A DNA stretch of 64,000 bases from Climacium dendroides (lineage: Eukaryota; Streptophyta; Bryopsida; Hypnales; Climaciaceae). Numbering within the stretch: the stretch's first letter is position 1; each line of letters starts with the position of its first letter. Below, one piece after another: positions 26,469 to 36,300 of the stretch. The translations under genes were made by a program, and so were the position numbers. The notes beneath the pieces were generated by a model. The model was not told the DNA's origin. It worked only from the letters and a program-made list of their open reading frames with translations, and ran no database searches. The stretch is taken from NCBI GenBank assembly GCA_950106755.1, contig OX467088.1, forward strand, positions 31,272,401 through 31,336,400, given 5' to 3'.

Positions 26469-26766
26469 GTGTGGAGGCGACATAAGTGTAATTCAATGTC
26501 CGAACGCATTGTAAGAGATTCAATCTCGAATTTTGTTGAGGTGCAAGTTTCGATATGTACATGTGAGATAACTTTTATGTGGGAAGGTACGAAGTCGACT
26601 CCTGTGGAGGTGAAATCCAACAACGTAGTAAATGTCCTGGCTTGTAAGTCATGCAAAGTAATTGGTTGGACCGACAAAGAGCACTGGAAATGCAAGATCA
26701 GGAGAGGAAAATCGTCCCTTCTATTCCAGCGTCGGTGTACTGACCAACCCGTCTATGCTTTGTTCA
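26469..26766 (+). CDS. Possible exon of an unknown gene
   Basis: Open frame ending at a GTACGT donor (LFS|). The protein-like middle has paired Cys residues (VNVLACKSCKVIGWTDKEH, then WKCKIRRGK) that could bind zinc. An in-frame TGA lies just upstream of the GTG, so the exon would need an ATG at 26496 or a nearby acceptor. No family recognised. It could belong to the same locus as the exons at 27.1-28.6 kb. Confidence 0.3.
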
Positions 26767-26917
26767 GTACGTAGAGAAGCGGGAAGTTGCAGATTTTAAA
26801 GAATGACGGGTCTATGTAAAGTGTGCAGCAAGTGCCGTGATTACGGAATGCATTTTAAATTTGATGTCGCAGACCTCGGTTGTCACGGTCATGTTCATTC
26901 AGTGAAGTCGTCCTAAA

Positions 26918-27019
26918 CTCTCACACATGTGGAATCTGAAAACACAATGTCCTCTCACACATGTGGAATCTGAAAACACAATGTCCTCTCACACATGTGG
27001 AATCTGAAATCACAATGTC
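26918..27019. repeat. 34-bp tandem repeat, three copies
   Basis: Units 26918-26951, 26952-26985 and 26986-27019 each start CTCTCACACATGTGGAATCT. The third differs by one base (AAAT for AAAA). There are no spacers, so it is not a CRISPR array. Confidence 0.95.
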
Positions 27020-27126
27020 GGTGCAGGTGCACTATAACGGAGTTGTCAGAGCAGAACAGCAGATGAGCACCGGCATGGCATAAGCGCGGAAGGCGACATG
27101 AGCGGTTTTTTTTTTAAACTCTGCAG

Positions 27127-27563
27127 CATTAAGGGCGGATATAATGAACATGATTTACGCTACCTGTATGCGGGAATTGAAACGACAGTTCATTTCGGCA
27201 ACATTGAAGTGAGTAGTACGAGTTTCAATTTTACTGTTCCCCTCATGCGAGTGTTTTTCCTTTTGAAAAGTAGTAGACGAAGTGATTATGTAGGGAAGAA
27301 GAGTTATATTAATCGGCAAGTGTAAAAAAAATACGGAATTCTAAAACAATATTCAGAATTGAAAATTCTGATATGCATTTGAGTGCGAAGGGTTTAGTTG
27401 AATTGCAAAACAGGGGCTTTAGTGAAGGAGTCATTGAGGATGAAATTCTGTCAAGTACTTTTGTTCACAAAGGAGACGTTACAGAGCTTAGTGACGTTGA
27501 ACTCACTTCCGCACGTATGATTGTAGCGGTGTTCCCGTTCGCACATATGAAGGGAAGCGGCTT
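27127..27563 (+). CDS. Possible exons of an unknown gene
   Basis: Exon 27127-27208 follows CTGCAG and ends at a GTGAGT donor (reads IKGGYNEHDLRYLYAG, then IETTVHFGNIE). Exon 27357-27563 follows ATTCAG and ends at GTAAGA (reads IENSDMHLSAKGLVELQ, then GDVTELSDVELTSARMIVAV). The two do not share phase, so a small exon between them is missing or one is wrong. No domain recognised. Confidence 0.3.
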
Positions 27564-27826
27564 GTAAGAATTTCGTATTCTTGTACCGAAAAGTAGTTCT
27601 CGTGGGAACTTGCTTTCAATTAGCTTTTTCTATAACGTCTTTGATGAAACGGAGGTACGTGACAGCATTTCTTTTCAAGCATTACTGAAAGGATGTACAA
27701 GGGTCAAGGGAGTATGTTGATTATGAGTGTTTCCATAAGCGTATGTGGGAAACGCAACGGTGTTTTAGGAGTGTGAGTGGAAGTGAGAAACAATTTCTTC
27801 TTGTAGGCGGCTGGAGTGCATAGAAA

Positions 27827-28572
27827 ATGTCTTCAATTCCTTCGAATGGCTTGGAATTGCGTGGCTACTTGCTGCGTTTTGACGAAGCGGCCGCAGAAGG
27901 TGCATTTGAATGCCCTTCCGAGACTGTGAGGGCGGTTGCTGTTGCTGCAGGGTCCGGGGATGTTCTGTGGACAGAAGAAGCGAAGGCAGAGTTTGCGAAC
28001 ATGGAGAACGAGTCTCGCGTGTTCTATGACCATCTTGGTAATGGCGAGTTCAACCATAATTTGAACTCATGGATGGTGGGTGATTCTGTAGAGGAAAACC
28101 TCGACGACATGGATATGGACTAGGATGACCTCAACGATGATACAATGTATGAGCCTCCAAGCAGCGCAGCAGAGAGCAGAGGCGGTGTTTGGTAATACTT
28201 GAACTTTTCTTTCAATGCGGAGGTCATGTGTTAGCAAATGTTCTCATAAATAATGAAACAGTATTTGTAGACGAAGGAAAAGGCGTCGTGTCTTCAAATT
28301 ATGTGTGGCTTTACGTATATTTCCAGTGGCGAAGCATGGAGAAAGTGGCTTTCATGTAAGTCATGAATGAATTTTGCAGTAGTAGGGATATCAGTGAGTT
28401 CAATGTGTGCATCGCATATTCAGGTAATGCATTATTCTTGCAGGACATCCCAGCAGACTTCACAATTACAATACATGGGAAATGAGTCGCATTCGTGGTC
28501 AGTAGTATCATTTTCCGCATCATTGCCTGTGTCATTGAATGTGGAAAATTTCAAACTCATAGTACTGACGAG
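27827..28572 (+). CDS. Two-exon part of an unknown acidic protein with an in-frame TAG
   Basis: Exon 27827-28191 begins at an ATG after an acceptor (TTGTAG). It reads MSSIPSNGLELRGYLLRFDE, then an Ala-rich stretch and an acidic tail (VEENLDDMDMD). A TAG at 28121-28123 interrupts this tail, but the acid-rich frame continues (DDLNDDTMYEPPSS) to a GTAATA donor in phase 2. The next exon, 28444-28572, fits that phase exactly (TG|G) and reads TSQQTSQLQYMGNESHSW, ending at AG|GTATAA. Either the TAG is the real stop and the rest is 3' UTR, or the exon carries a premature stop. The phase match favours the second reading. No family recognised. Confidence 0.35.
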
Positions 28573-30065
28573 GTATAATACTTCATGCGTAATTCAGAAC
28601 TTCGAAGTCCATACATTACAGTGGAGTGTACAGTGGCAGCATGCGTGAAGGTTGAATGGCGAGTCCGATGCAATGACAACGACGGTGGAGTGCATGGATT
28701 CCGAAGCCTGGTGTTGCTAGTGGCTGGACAACAGCAGTGATCGACGGGTTTAAAAAAATGAGACTTGCTTGTCGTGGCAAATCAGTACATTTTTTGATGA
28801 TTAGGAAGTACGTCTTGTAAATGACAGTTTTGCGGCAGTTAGATCGGACATGGTTACCTAAGCCTACTACAATGGCGTAATCAGAGGTAGAGACTTCGAA
28901 TTCTGAATTTATGTTTGCAGCTTCGACAGTGTTTTAGAGTGCCCCAACAATGACAGTGTAGTAGTATTGCTGAAGTTGAGGCGGTGAATGCAAGAGGGAG
29001 AGTACCTCATGTTCAGAAATAGGAGACCCATATCTTCTTGTGTACAATTGCCTATTTGTTGGGCCAACGCAAAGAAGGTGTGCATTTACTATTTCATTTG
29101 TATAAGTCATAGACGCAGTTGTCTGTATGTGGTTTCAGCAGTTGATTTGAAGTGCACACAGAGGCTGCAAGCGTCTTTTTGTGGTGTACTGCACGACTGC
29201 ACGTAAGTGTGATTGTCTGGAGGTGGAGACGGAAGTCAGAACTCTTCATTGAGCGCAGTGTGTCCTCCGTTCTCGCGTATTAGTTTGTTTTTTATTCACG
29301 TTTGCTTTTTAGTTTTGGGAGAAGATCATTATAAATGGAACAAGTGGCATGGCCAGTAGTTGTAACAATTTTGTGAATTTCATATTCGATCTTATGCGTA
29401 GTGCATTTGCGCACTGTATCCGTGTTTTACTTCTGTAGTTAATGCAGAACGCACATACTGTAAGAAGCACCTAACCTGAGTACTTAGCATAGGAACCTAA
29501 ACGTGTGTTATAATTGTCTACAAGTACATAAATTTATGATCCATTTTGTATGTGCATATGCAGTAAAAAATGAAAATGTGAAAGACAAACATCAATGAAG
29601 TTGTGTACATATGTGCGCGCGCAGTGTGAATTCAATTATGTATGTAAGCACAATTTTCAGCGCACACACGTAGTGTACAGATCCATGCATGGTCATTCTT
29701 GTACTTTTGATGCAATCTGCAATTTGTGGAATCCAAGAGCGTGCAATGCAAGCTTCACAAAACGGCTGTACAGGAACTTCAAAATCGTTTAGAACACGCA
29801 TTGTAATTCAGGAAAACGCGTGAAACGTAGCAGACAACAGATTCTACCCAGTAGGCGCGTGCAATTGCACATAATTTAAACATGGCAATTAAAAAATGTG
29901 CGTGCGCAGCTCTTCCACCAAGTCTCCGTATTTTCTCAAATCCGAATAACATAGTGTAAGTGCACCTGTTTTCACATAAAAGGAGAACATATTCATATAT
30001 GTGTACGTATTGCAGTACATATGTATGTCGCTCTTATTTTTCTTAAACAATTGTACGAATGTGCA

Positions 30066-30107
<42 letters not shown>

Positions 30108-30518
30108 TATGCATGTGTGCAAACGATATATATGTACATACATATAAATATGAATTCGAATGACGATATCAATTCATCTAGGTGCATACATACGTACAGA
30201 TATACACAATAGCAGTACGTGTTAATTAATTGCGCACAGAAATTGTTCACATGCTAAAAACGTACAGATGAGCCCTAGACCGCAGTAAAAATACTACGCA
30301 TCTAGTATATAGTAGAACATCAGCTACGTACATACGTACCCAGGTTTTTTTTAATAAATTCTGCCTCAACTTCCTCTGTACGTACGTACATAGGAAACTC
30401 TAAATTTTTACGTAGTGAATTCCTATATATACATATGTGAATTGAAAAAAATATATATATTTATAATTGCGAAAAAATTAATTCACTGTCCCAAAAATTT
30501 AGAAAACATCAATGCGAA
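28573..30518. other. No supported gene; microsatellite-bearing spacer
   Basis: A stretch at 28988-29087 (reads MQEGEYLMFRNRRP, then WANAKK before GTGTGC) could be a further exon but has no phase partner. From 29.3 kb the sequence is noncoding with many ATATGT/ACGTAC words. Confidence 0.35.
30069..30104. repeat. (AT)18 microsatellite
   Basis: About 36 bp of alternating AT flanked by GCAT/GCATATGCATG. Long open stretches here encode only Tyr-Ile repeats and are artefacts. Confidence 0.9.
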
Positions 30519-31742
30519 TTACACAGAAAAAATTGCGCACAAAACTGTGTTCAAAGAAACCACCCAAACTTTTGTGCGTGGTTTTTTTCGACCATGTTTT
30601 GTTATAGTGCCATTGATGATGTAGAAATCGCCTTTTTCAATCTCTGCCCACTCCTTCGGTTTTTCATTATATCCAACCGGCATGACGCAGAGCGTTTGTC
30701 TCGTGTTCTTGTCAGGCATATTTAGTAGCCAATTCACTAAATCCTCGACGATTCGGTCCTCCTTTGAGCGGATGTTGAATGTTGCAGGAGGTGGGACTAG
30801 TTGAGAGATGTCAATCTCTTTTTTGTCATCAATCTTGAAGATGTAGGCGTCCTCACAAGTGGTCCAGAACTTCTTGTACACCTTGCTTACTTCTTCATAG
30901 TCTGGCTTTCTTTCCGTTGCTCGAGAATGGGGGACATGTGCCATCTCGTCGACGTAACTTGCCTCCGCAACTTCAGATACCTCAGAGGACCTTGCCAGAG
31001 GTGCCTGCACAGACGGGGAGGCCTTACTTTTCTTCCCTTTCTTATTTTCTGGGGTTTTCTCTACCGGCTTTCTTGAATTTCTGGTTCCCCGAGCACCTCC
31101 GGATTCCTGCGTGTTGTTGAGTCTAGAGCCCTGACTCACACCCTGTCTAGAGGTGTCCACTGAGACGGATCTCGGCCTACTCAACTCGGTCTGCATTGCC
31201 AACTTCCCTTTGAGTTGATCGAAGTCCTTGAACAAGGCGCGGATCTTACTACAGAGCTTCTTGTGGTTCAGGGGCGTGCCATCTGAATTCTGCCACTCAT
31301 TGTTATCAATTTTTTTCTCCAACTCCTTTATTTCGTCTCGGAATGGCGTGGGTTCTAGGCTTGCGAGGAGGGGTGTCATCACATACGGAATGAGGATGGA
31401 ATTTAGGCAGATTGTGAAGTGGTACTGGTCTTGAGGAGAAACGTTGGGAAACGTTGTCACACACTTCACTCTAACCATGGGGAGGGTGTCCGTTTCTAGA
31501 TCTTTTACCATCTCCTCGTAGGAGAGGTTTAGAAACACCTGCGCGTTCTTGAACTTGTACGCGAAGCAGAAATTGTTCTTAAAGGGGATCATGTGGAATC
31601 CCCACGCTTCAACCCTCTCCGGATGTTTGAACTCCCAGTACTCGCCCTCGATGAGGGATCCATCTGTCTCGTTGGGGTCTTCAGGGTACTGAATATCACA
31701 TTTGTCGAAGTACATTTCCAGTGCTTCCCTGTGTTGATCCAT
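30519..31742 (-). CDS. Uncharacterised 407-aa protein (gene 1 of the palindrome-linked block)
   Basis: The start ATG at 31742 (MDQHREALEMYFDKCD) lies directly after an acceptor-like CTCGCAG. The frame stays open to TAA at 30519-30521. The N-terminal part is a globular-looking domain with many aromatic residues (GEYWEFKHPERVEAWGF; FKNNFCFAYKFKNAQVFL). The middle is a low-complexity Ser/Arg/Lys linker, with a possible nuclear signal (KKGKKSKAS). The C-terminal domain ends KEWAEIEKGDFYIINGTI. That ending resembles the 'FYIINGQH' strand of ParB/sulfiredoxin-like folds, but the Gln-His is absent and the frame soon turns unlike a domain, so the 3' end may be truncated near 30610. It is divergently placed to gene 2 across a 1.5-kb region with four 23-bp palindromes. 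Function unknown; the ParB-like idea is weak. Confidence 0.6.
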   Translation of the reverse strand: MDQHREALEMYFDKCDIQYPEDPNETDGSLIEGEYWEFKHPERVEAWGFHMIPFKNNFCFAYKFKNAQVFLNLSYEEMVKDLETDTLPMVRVKCVTTFPNVSPQDQYHFTICLNSILIPYVMTPLLASLEPTPFRDEIKELEKKIDNNEWQNSDGTPLNHKKLCSKIRALFKDFDQLKGKLAMQTELSRPRSVSVDTSRQGVSQGSRLNNTQESGGARGTRNSRKPVEKTPENKKGKKSKASPSVQAPLARSSEVSEVAEASYVDEMAHVPHSRATERKPDYEEVSKVYKKFWTTCEDAYIFKIDDKKEIDISQLVPPPATFNIRSKEDRIVEDLVNWLLNMPDKNTRQTLCVMPVGYNEKPKEWAEIEKGDFYIINGTITKHGRKKPRTKVWVVSLNTVLCAIFSV

Positions 31743-31795
31743 TCTGCGAGGAGAATAATAATATGTTAGGTGGCTTGTTATGAATGCACTTGTCG

Positions 31796-31818
31796 GATCA
31801 GCGCGAGTCGCGCTGATC
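31796..31818. promoter_or_regulatory. 23-bp palindrome, site 1
   Basis: Perfect 11-bp arms GATCAGCGCGA / TCGCGCTGATC around one G. This is the best-conserved member of a five-member family. It sits 54 bp upstream of the start of gene 1 (minus strand). A dimeric DNA-binding protein or transposase is a plausible ligand. Confidence 0.7.
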
Positions 31819-31988
31819 TGCATATGGTTTGTGGATTGCTCTTTTCGGACTTGTGTTATTGCTTTTCTATTGTAGATGTTGAGGTATTTTCTACTTATGA
31901 AGGTGAGGTCAGTTTCTATTGGGGTTTGGTTCTCTGTCCCCATGACCTCAGTTATCCTACTTTCTTATCTTTTATGGTAAGACTTGAC

Positions 31989-32012
31989 GATTCAGCGCAA
32001 GTCGCGCTGATG
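31989..32012. promoter_or_regulatory. 23-bp palindrome family, site 2
   Basis: Same design with one extra T in the left arm: GATTCAGCGCAA / GTCGCGCTGATG. The inner TCAGCGC / GCGCTGA is intact. Confidence 0.6.
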
Positions 32013-32107
32013 TGTATAGTTGTTATAAATTTGCTTAGTGGAATTCATATATTCGGGTTTATTTTATATATTCTGGGGTGGTCTGTTTTTTGAGGGGAGA
32101 TGTTGCA

Positions 32108-32130
32108 GATCAACGCATCTCGCGCTGATC
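32108..32130. promoter_or_regulatory. 23-bp palindrome, site 3
   Basis: GATCAACGCAT / C / TCGCGCTGATC. The outer GATCA/TGATC is intact and the left inner arm has drifted. It is preceded by GAGATGTTGCA, shared in part with site 4. Confidence 0.6.
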
Positions 32131-32287
32131 AGCGGTGCAGGGTTTTTGAATACTATGGAATTGTGTTACTACGATTTAGAATGGGTTGCTCTGATTCGCA
32201 TGTCTAGAGATATTACCGTAGCGGAATTTCTAGATTCTAGTTCAATTATATGGTCTTAGTCGTTTATGTTTTGAAGGGGACATTGCA

Positions 32288-32310
32288 GATCAGCGCGGCT
32301 CGCACTGATA
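32288..32310. promoter_or_regulatory. 23-bp palindrome, site 4
   Basis: GATCAGCGCGG / C / TCGCACTGATA, 180 bp after site 3 and preceded by a similar GGACATTGCA. This suggests that sites 3 and 4 arose as part of a longer duplicated unit. Confidence 0.6.
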
Positions 32311-32332
32311 TGCAGTTTTTTGTTTTGGATGG

Positions 32333-32360
32333 GGTAAATATGAGGTAATAGGAGCCAATA
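32333..32360 (+). promoter_or_regulatory. Conserved promoter block upstream of gene 2
   Basis: GGGTAAATATGAGGTAATAG followed by GAGCCAA. Nearly the same block occurs at 50926-50953 on the minus strand, upstream of gene 3. In both places it lies downstream of a palindrome site in the direction of transcription. Confidence 0.6.
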
Positions 32361-32712
32361 AAGGTGTCACACTTCCTTTTCTTGAGCTTTGTTTGTAAAT
32401 AATTTTAATTGATTCTTGAATATTAAAAAAAAAATTACACTAATGTATTCAATACTGTAAGTAGATTCTTAAAGATGGATTACATCCATACATAGAAATG
32501 TATATATATTCAAAAAGGACAAAAATGTGAGTGTCACGCTTGCTTTTTGTGCTAAATAGTGCTTAATTGAATGACTATCGTGACATTTTGGATGAATATT
32601 GTTTTGGCGCCTTCACGAATTCATCCAAATTCAATCTTCAATGCCGTGTGGAGCCGTTTCTCTTTCGCTGAGTTCTGGCGCGTGACCTCGCTCTTTCCTT
32701 CTGGCAGAGCTG

Positions 32713-32718
32713 TATAAA
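32713..32718 (+). promoter_or_regulatory. Candidate TATA box for gene 2
   Basis: TATAAA in GCTGTATAAACTTTG, about 640 bp before the chosen ATG. The intervening leader holds a 67-bp tandem duplication. Confidence 0.4.
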
Positions 32719-32945
32719 CTTTGTGTTCACGTTTAGGGTTTCTCCTTGCGTGGCATCCTATTGTTGTTCCCTTCTCACTAAATTTTGTGGAGAGTACTGT
32801 TAGAGTTTTGGACTACTAAGACTTGTGAAAGTCTGGCGCAACCACATTGAAGGACACGCTCTTTTAATTTTACTAGGGTTTAGGGGAAGCGTGAAGGAAT
32901 TTGAGCTGTGTGTACTTGGGGAGAACTATGGCGTGATTGTAGGTT

Positions 32946-33078
32946 TATCTTGTTGCGATTTTAGGACGTCTCCAGCTGCTTAAGGGTTGCCGCAAACACA
33001 TTCAAGTGCAGATATCTTGCTGCGGTTTTAGGACGTCTTCAGCTGCTTAAGGGTTGCCGCAAACACATTCAAGTGCAG
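32946..33078. repeat. 67-bp tandem duplication in the gene 2 leader
   Basis: Units start TATCTTG(T/C)TGCG(A/G)TTTTAG at 32946 and 33013 and share AGCTGCTTAAGGGTTGCCGC. Only about four differences, so the duplication is recent. Confidence 0.9.
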
Positions 33079-33356
33079 AATTTCAGATTTTAACGTAATC
33101 CTATGTTAGGGTGCATTTAGGTGCTGGTCCTCACGCATGTTTGTTGCATGTGCATTGCTATTGTGGCACCATCGCTGTTCCTGTTGCTATTGGCAGCATC
33201 GTCGTTGTTGTTTCTTGTTGGCGCTGGTGTTGGTGCTGACAGTTTAAGGTTTCAGCTATGTTCAATCTAGTGCTCCGTGTCTTCCCAAGTTCTGGGGATG
33301 GAATAACTGATGTAGTGTGGATCCATGGATGCATTTTCAGAACCTTCACTTTCGAA

Positions 33357-36300
33357 ATGGCTGAATCTGAACTTCAAAGGGGACTTGTCAAGGAAGACGG
33401 TTACTTGGCTTGGTCCACAGAGAAGAGGAAGGCGTCTGCATGGGAGCGAACACGGCGATGTCGAGCAAGAAGAAAGGCCGGTTTGGTTGAAGAAGAAGAA
33501 CTAGCACCTACAGGGAGAATTGAACAGGGAGAATGTCAAAGACTTGAACATTGTGCCTCTAGGGCCAATAGAATTAGCCAAGACATTGCTAGGGAGATTG
33601 CAGAGTTTGCCTCTTCCCGCTTGGAAGAATACAATTTTAAAATTCAGCACCTTACTGTGCAAAAGTTTTTGGGTCACAATTATATGAAAGACATGATTCC
33701 ACCATTCTTGAGTAACTTAAAATCTATGAAATTGCAACAGAATGTTGTTTCTAGTGTAAGAGAGGGTATAAGAGAACATTTGGTTGGGGTGAAGCCATCA
33801 AAGATTGCAATGGCTAAAGATATCTTGTGCACCTTTGCTTCATCTTCAGTGATTGGAAGTGGTCGGGGGTTGGCTGTTGTGTTAGGGGTGGACAGGAGAA
33901 ACATATCGAGGGCGCGGGCTAGACGGCTTGTTTTGGATACTGCAAACGATGCTTTCTGGCTGCATCATCGCCGAAAAAGTTGTAGCGATTTCCTCGCAGA
34001 GAATGTGAAGGTCGCAGTGGAGCATTGGTGGGCTACTGAGACCACAGTGTCTTCAAATCGGAAGGATATTGTAAGTTTCCATGAAGGTCTGAGACAATGG
34101 ATTTCACATCCAACACATTTCCTTCAATGTTCACAGGTATTGCCTTACTTTTATTTCTCACTATTGTAATTTGATGCTAAATGTTGTCCTTGCAATGTAC
34201 TGCTGTTGCTGCTGTACTTTATGAAACTTCTGTGTTGGAAGTGGGGTGCTTTGGCCATCACCCGTTAGGCTTTTCTGCTTACAATGCCAATGCGATTAGA
34301 AAGTTCACTGCCTTTATCTTGCTTACGTGCTGAAGGTTGCATGTTTGAGATACTTAGATCCATTTGTTGCTTGTGCTCACAGTGAATGTCACTTGCTGTG
34401 CTAAAAGTGCACTATAGCCTGTGCTTAGGGAGCTTCAGCTATATCCCTTTCTTTTGCCTTGCTTTTATGCTGAAAAGGGTGTACTTGAAATACTTGAAAT
34501 CATTTGTTAGTTTTGTTGCGCTGAGTGGTGTGCTTAGGGTGCTGGATTGCTTGTGGCCTTATGGTTCAAGTACTTTACTGGACTCCTACTTTGGTATTGA
34601 AGGTGCTTAGGGTGCTGTCGTAGACCAAAATGAGAGGATGAAGTTGATTATATAGAATTTAGAAGTAAAGAGTTGACATTGGTAAAAAATTTTGATTTAC
34701 AAAATGGTAAACTAATTATATTACCAATATTAACTCTACCTCACTATTGGATTAGTAGTAGATAGATAATTTGGTTAAGAAAGATATTGTAAGTTTCCTG
34801 TTTTCCTAAAAGATCCGGAACCGGATCCGCATCCAAGGAACTAAACAGGGATCGGAAAAATATACCGGGGCCGGAAGCAAACGCATCCGCACGCTACCAA
34901 AAGATTATCGGGACGGGAAGAGGAAATCTCGGATCCAACGGTAATCCCATACATCACGGAGGACCGTTTAACGACTAGATTCCTCCGCGATGATTGCGGA
35001 AACGGCTACTTTCCCAACGGCTGTGCCAGCTAGGAAAGGGGCAACAAAGTTAGAGGAACCTTCTCCAAAGAAGGCTAGGAAATAAATAGGAAAGTAGTTA
35101 GGAAGTTTCTGGGAAGCGACCCTAGCATGGTCAGCCAAAAACCCAAGTTTTTGGTAGGTAGGAAGTAGCTTGGGAGGTGCTTTTCAGGTGCATGCACTTG
35201 GACTGTACTTTCCGGATTTTTAGGATCTGAGATCCACATTTTGCGGATCGGATGGGGTTGGTAGGAAAGTCAACTTAGAAGGATAAGGAATGACACCTGT
35301 CATTCTCCTGTCCTTTGGTTTTATTCCTTAGGACCTTTAGGGTTCCCTGGAGTGTATTTAGGGGGCTGAAGTTAGTTTGAAGCCCCGGGCGGGTGTTTTC
35401 TTATTTGTGTTTTTCAACACTTTGCGAATTGATTTCAGATTTCCACTTCATAAGTGCTGGCCTGAAAAGGCTAAGTTCTGTGTTGGTATGCCATGCAATG
35501 CTAGAACCATTGTTTAGTGCAGGTAGCTGGTTTGCAGGTGTGGAGGAAGACAAGTAGCCCCCGGATTTTGTCCAGGATCTGATTTTGAGAGCTTTGAGGA
35601 TTTGGTTAAGGAAAACTTTATGTACTGAGAGGGTATTTTAGTTGCTGAAGTTCCTTGGGAGTCTTCTGAGTAGGATAGCCATTCTTAGGTTGGGTGAATT
35701 CTTCAGGAGGGAGAACGAATGCTAGCCGACGTCTGATGAGGTCCTACTGGATTCGGAAGAGAGGAACAGGAAGGTAGTTAGGATCTCTCAGTTATCGGGT
35801 GCCGGATCACGCTCTTGGGGTCCTGTCCGAATAGGTCTGTCGTTATAGTAATGGGAGGATAATAGGGGTTTCCTAAGTGACCTACTAGTCTGGATCAACA
35901 TCCGGGTTAGTTGTGAGGAAGTAACTATTTCCTATTCTGGTGTTTGTTGTTGTTATTTTAAGTGGATCTTCATTTCACTCTAAACACATTTGAAAGGTAG
36001 GGTTTACGTTCCCTTCCTAAAACCAAAGAGCGGAACCCTCTTGGTAGAGGTTAAACTAAGATTTTGTGAGTTACTATAACCGGATAGAAATCCTCTTTCC
36101 AGTTCCGCATCCGTCTAAGTCGATCCGGATAGAGAGAAGCATAGGATTATGACAATCCTCCTTGTTCGATTACTGGTGGAAGATTTGGAGTGGATGTAAG
36201 AGAATTGGAGTATGGAGAGGAGAGGGTATTGAGAGAGAGTTTCATGTTGCAAATATTTCGATCCGGTTTTGCTTGGGTTTGGTGTTTTCCGAATCCTGAT

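Noticed and set aside
26918..27019. Three identical 34-bp repeats as a CRISPR array
   Set aside because: The units are directly adjacent with no spacers, and the context is a plant nuclear genome.
27294..27319. 26-nt microexon (GRRVILIG) bridging the phases of exons 27127-27208 and 27357-27563
   Set aside because: It fixes the reading frame but would leave a 37-nt intron, which is too short for normal plant splicing.
29889..30250. Open frames rich in Tyr and Ile over the (AT)n tract
   Set aside because: They are produced by the microsatellite and have no protein-like composition.
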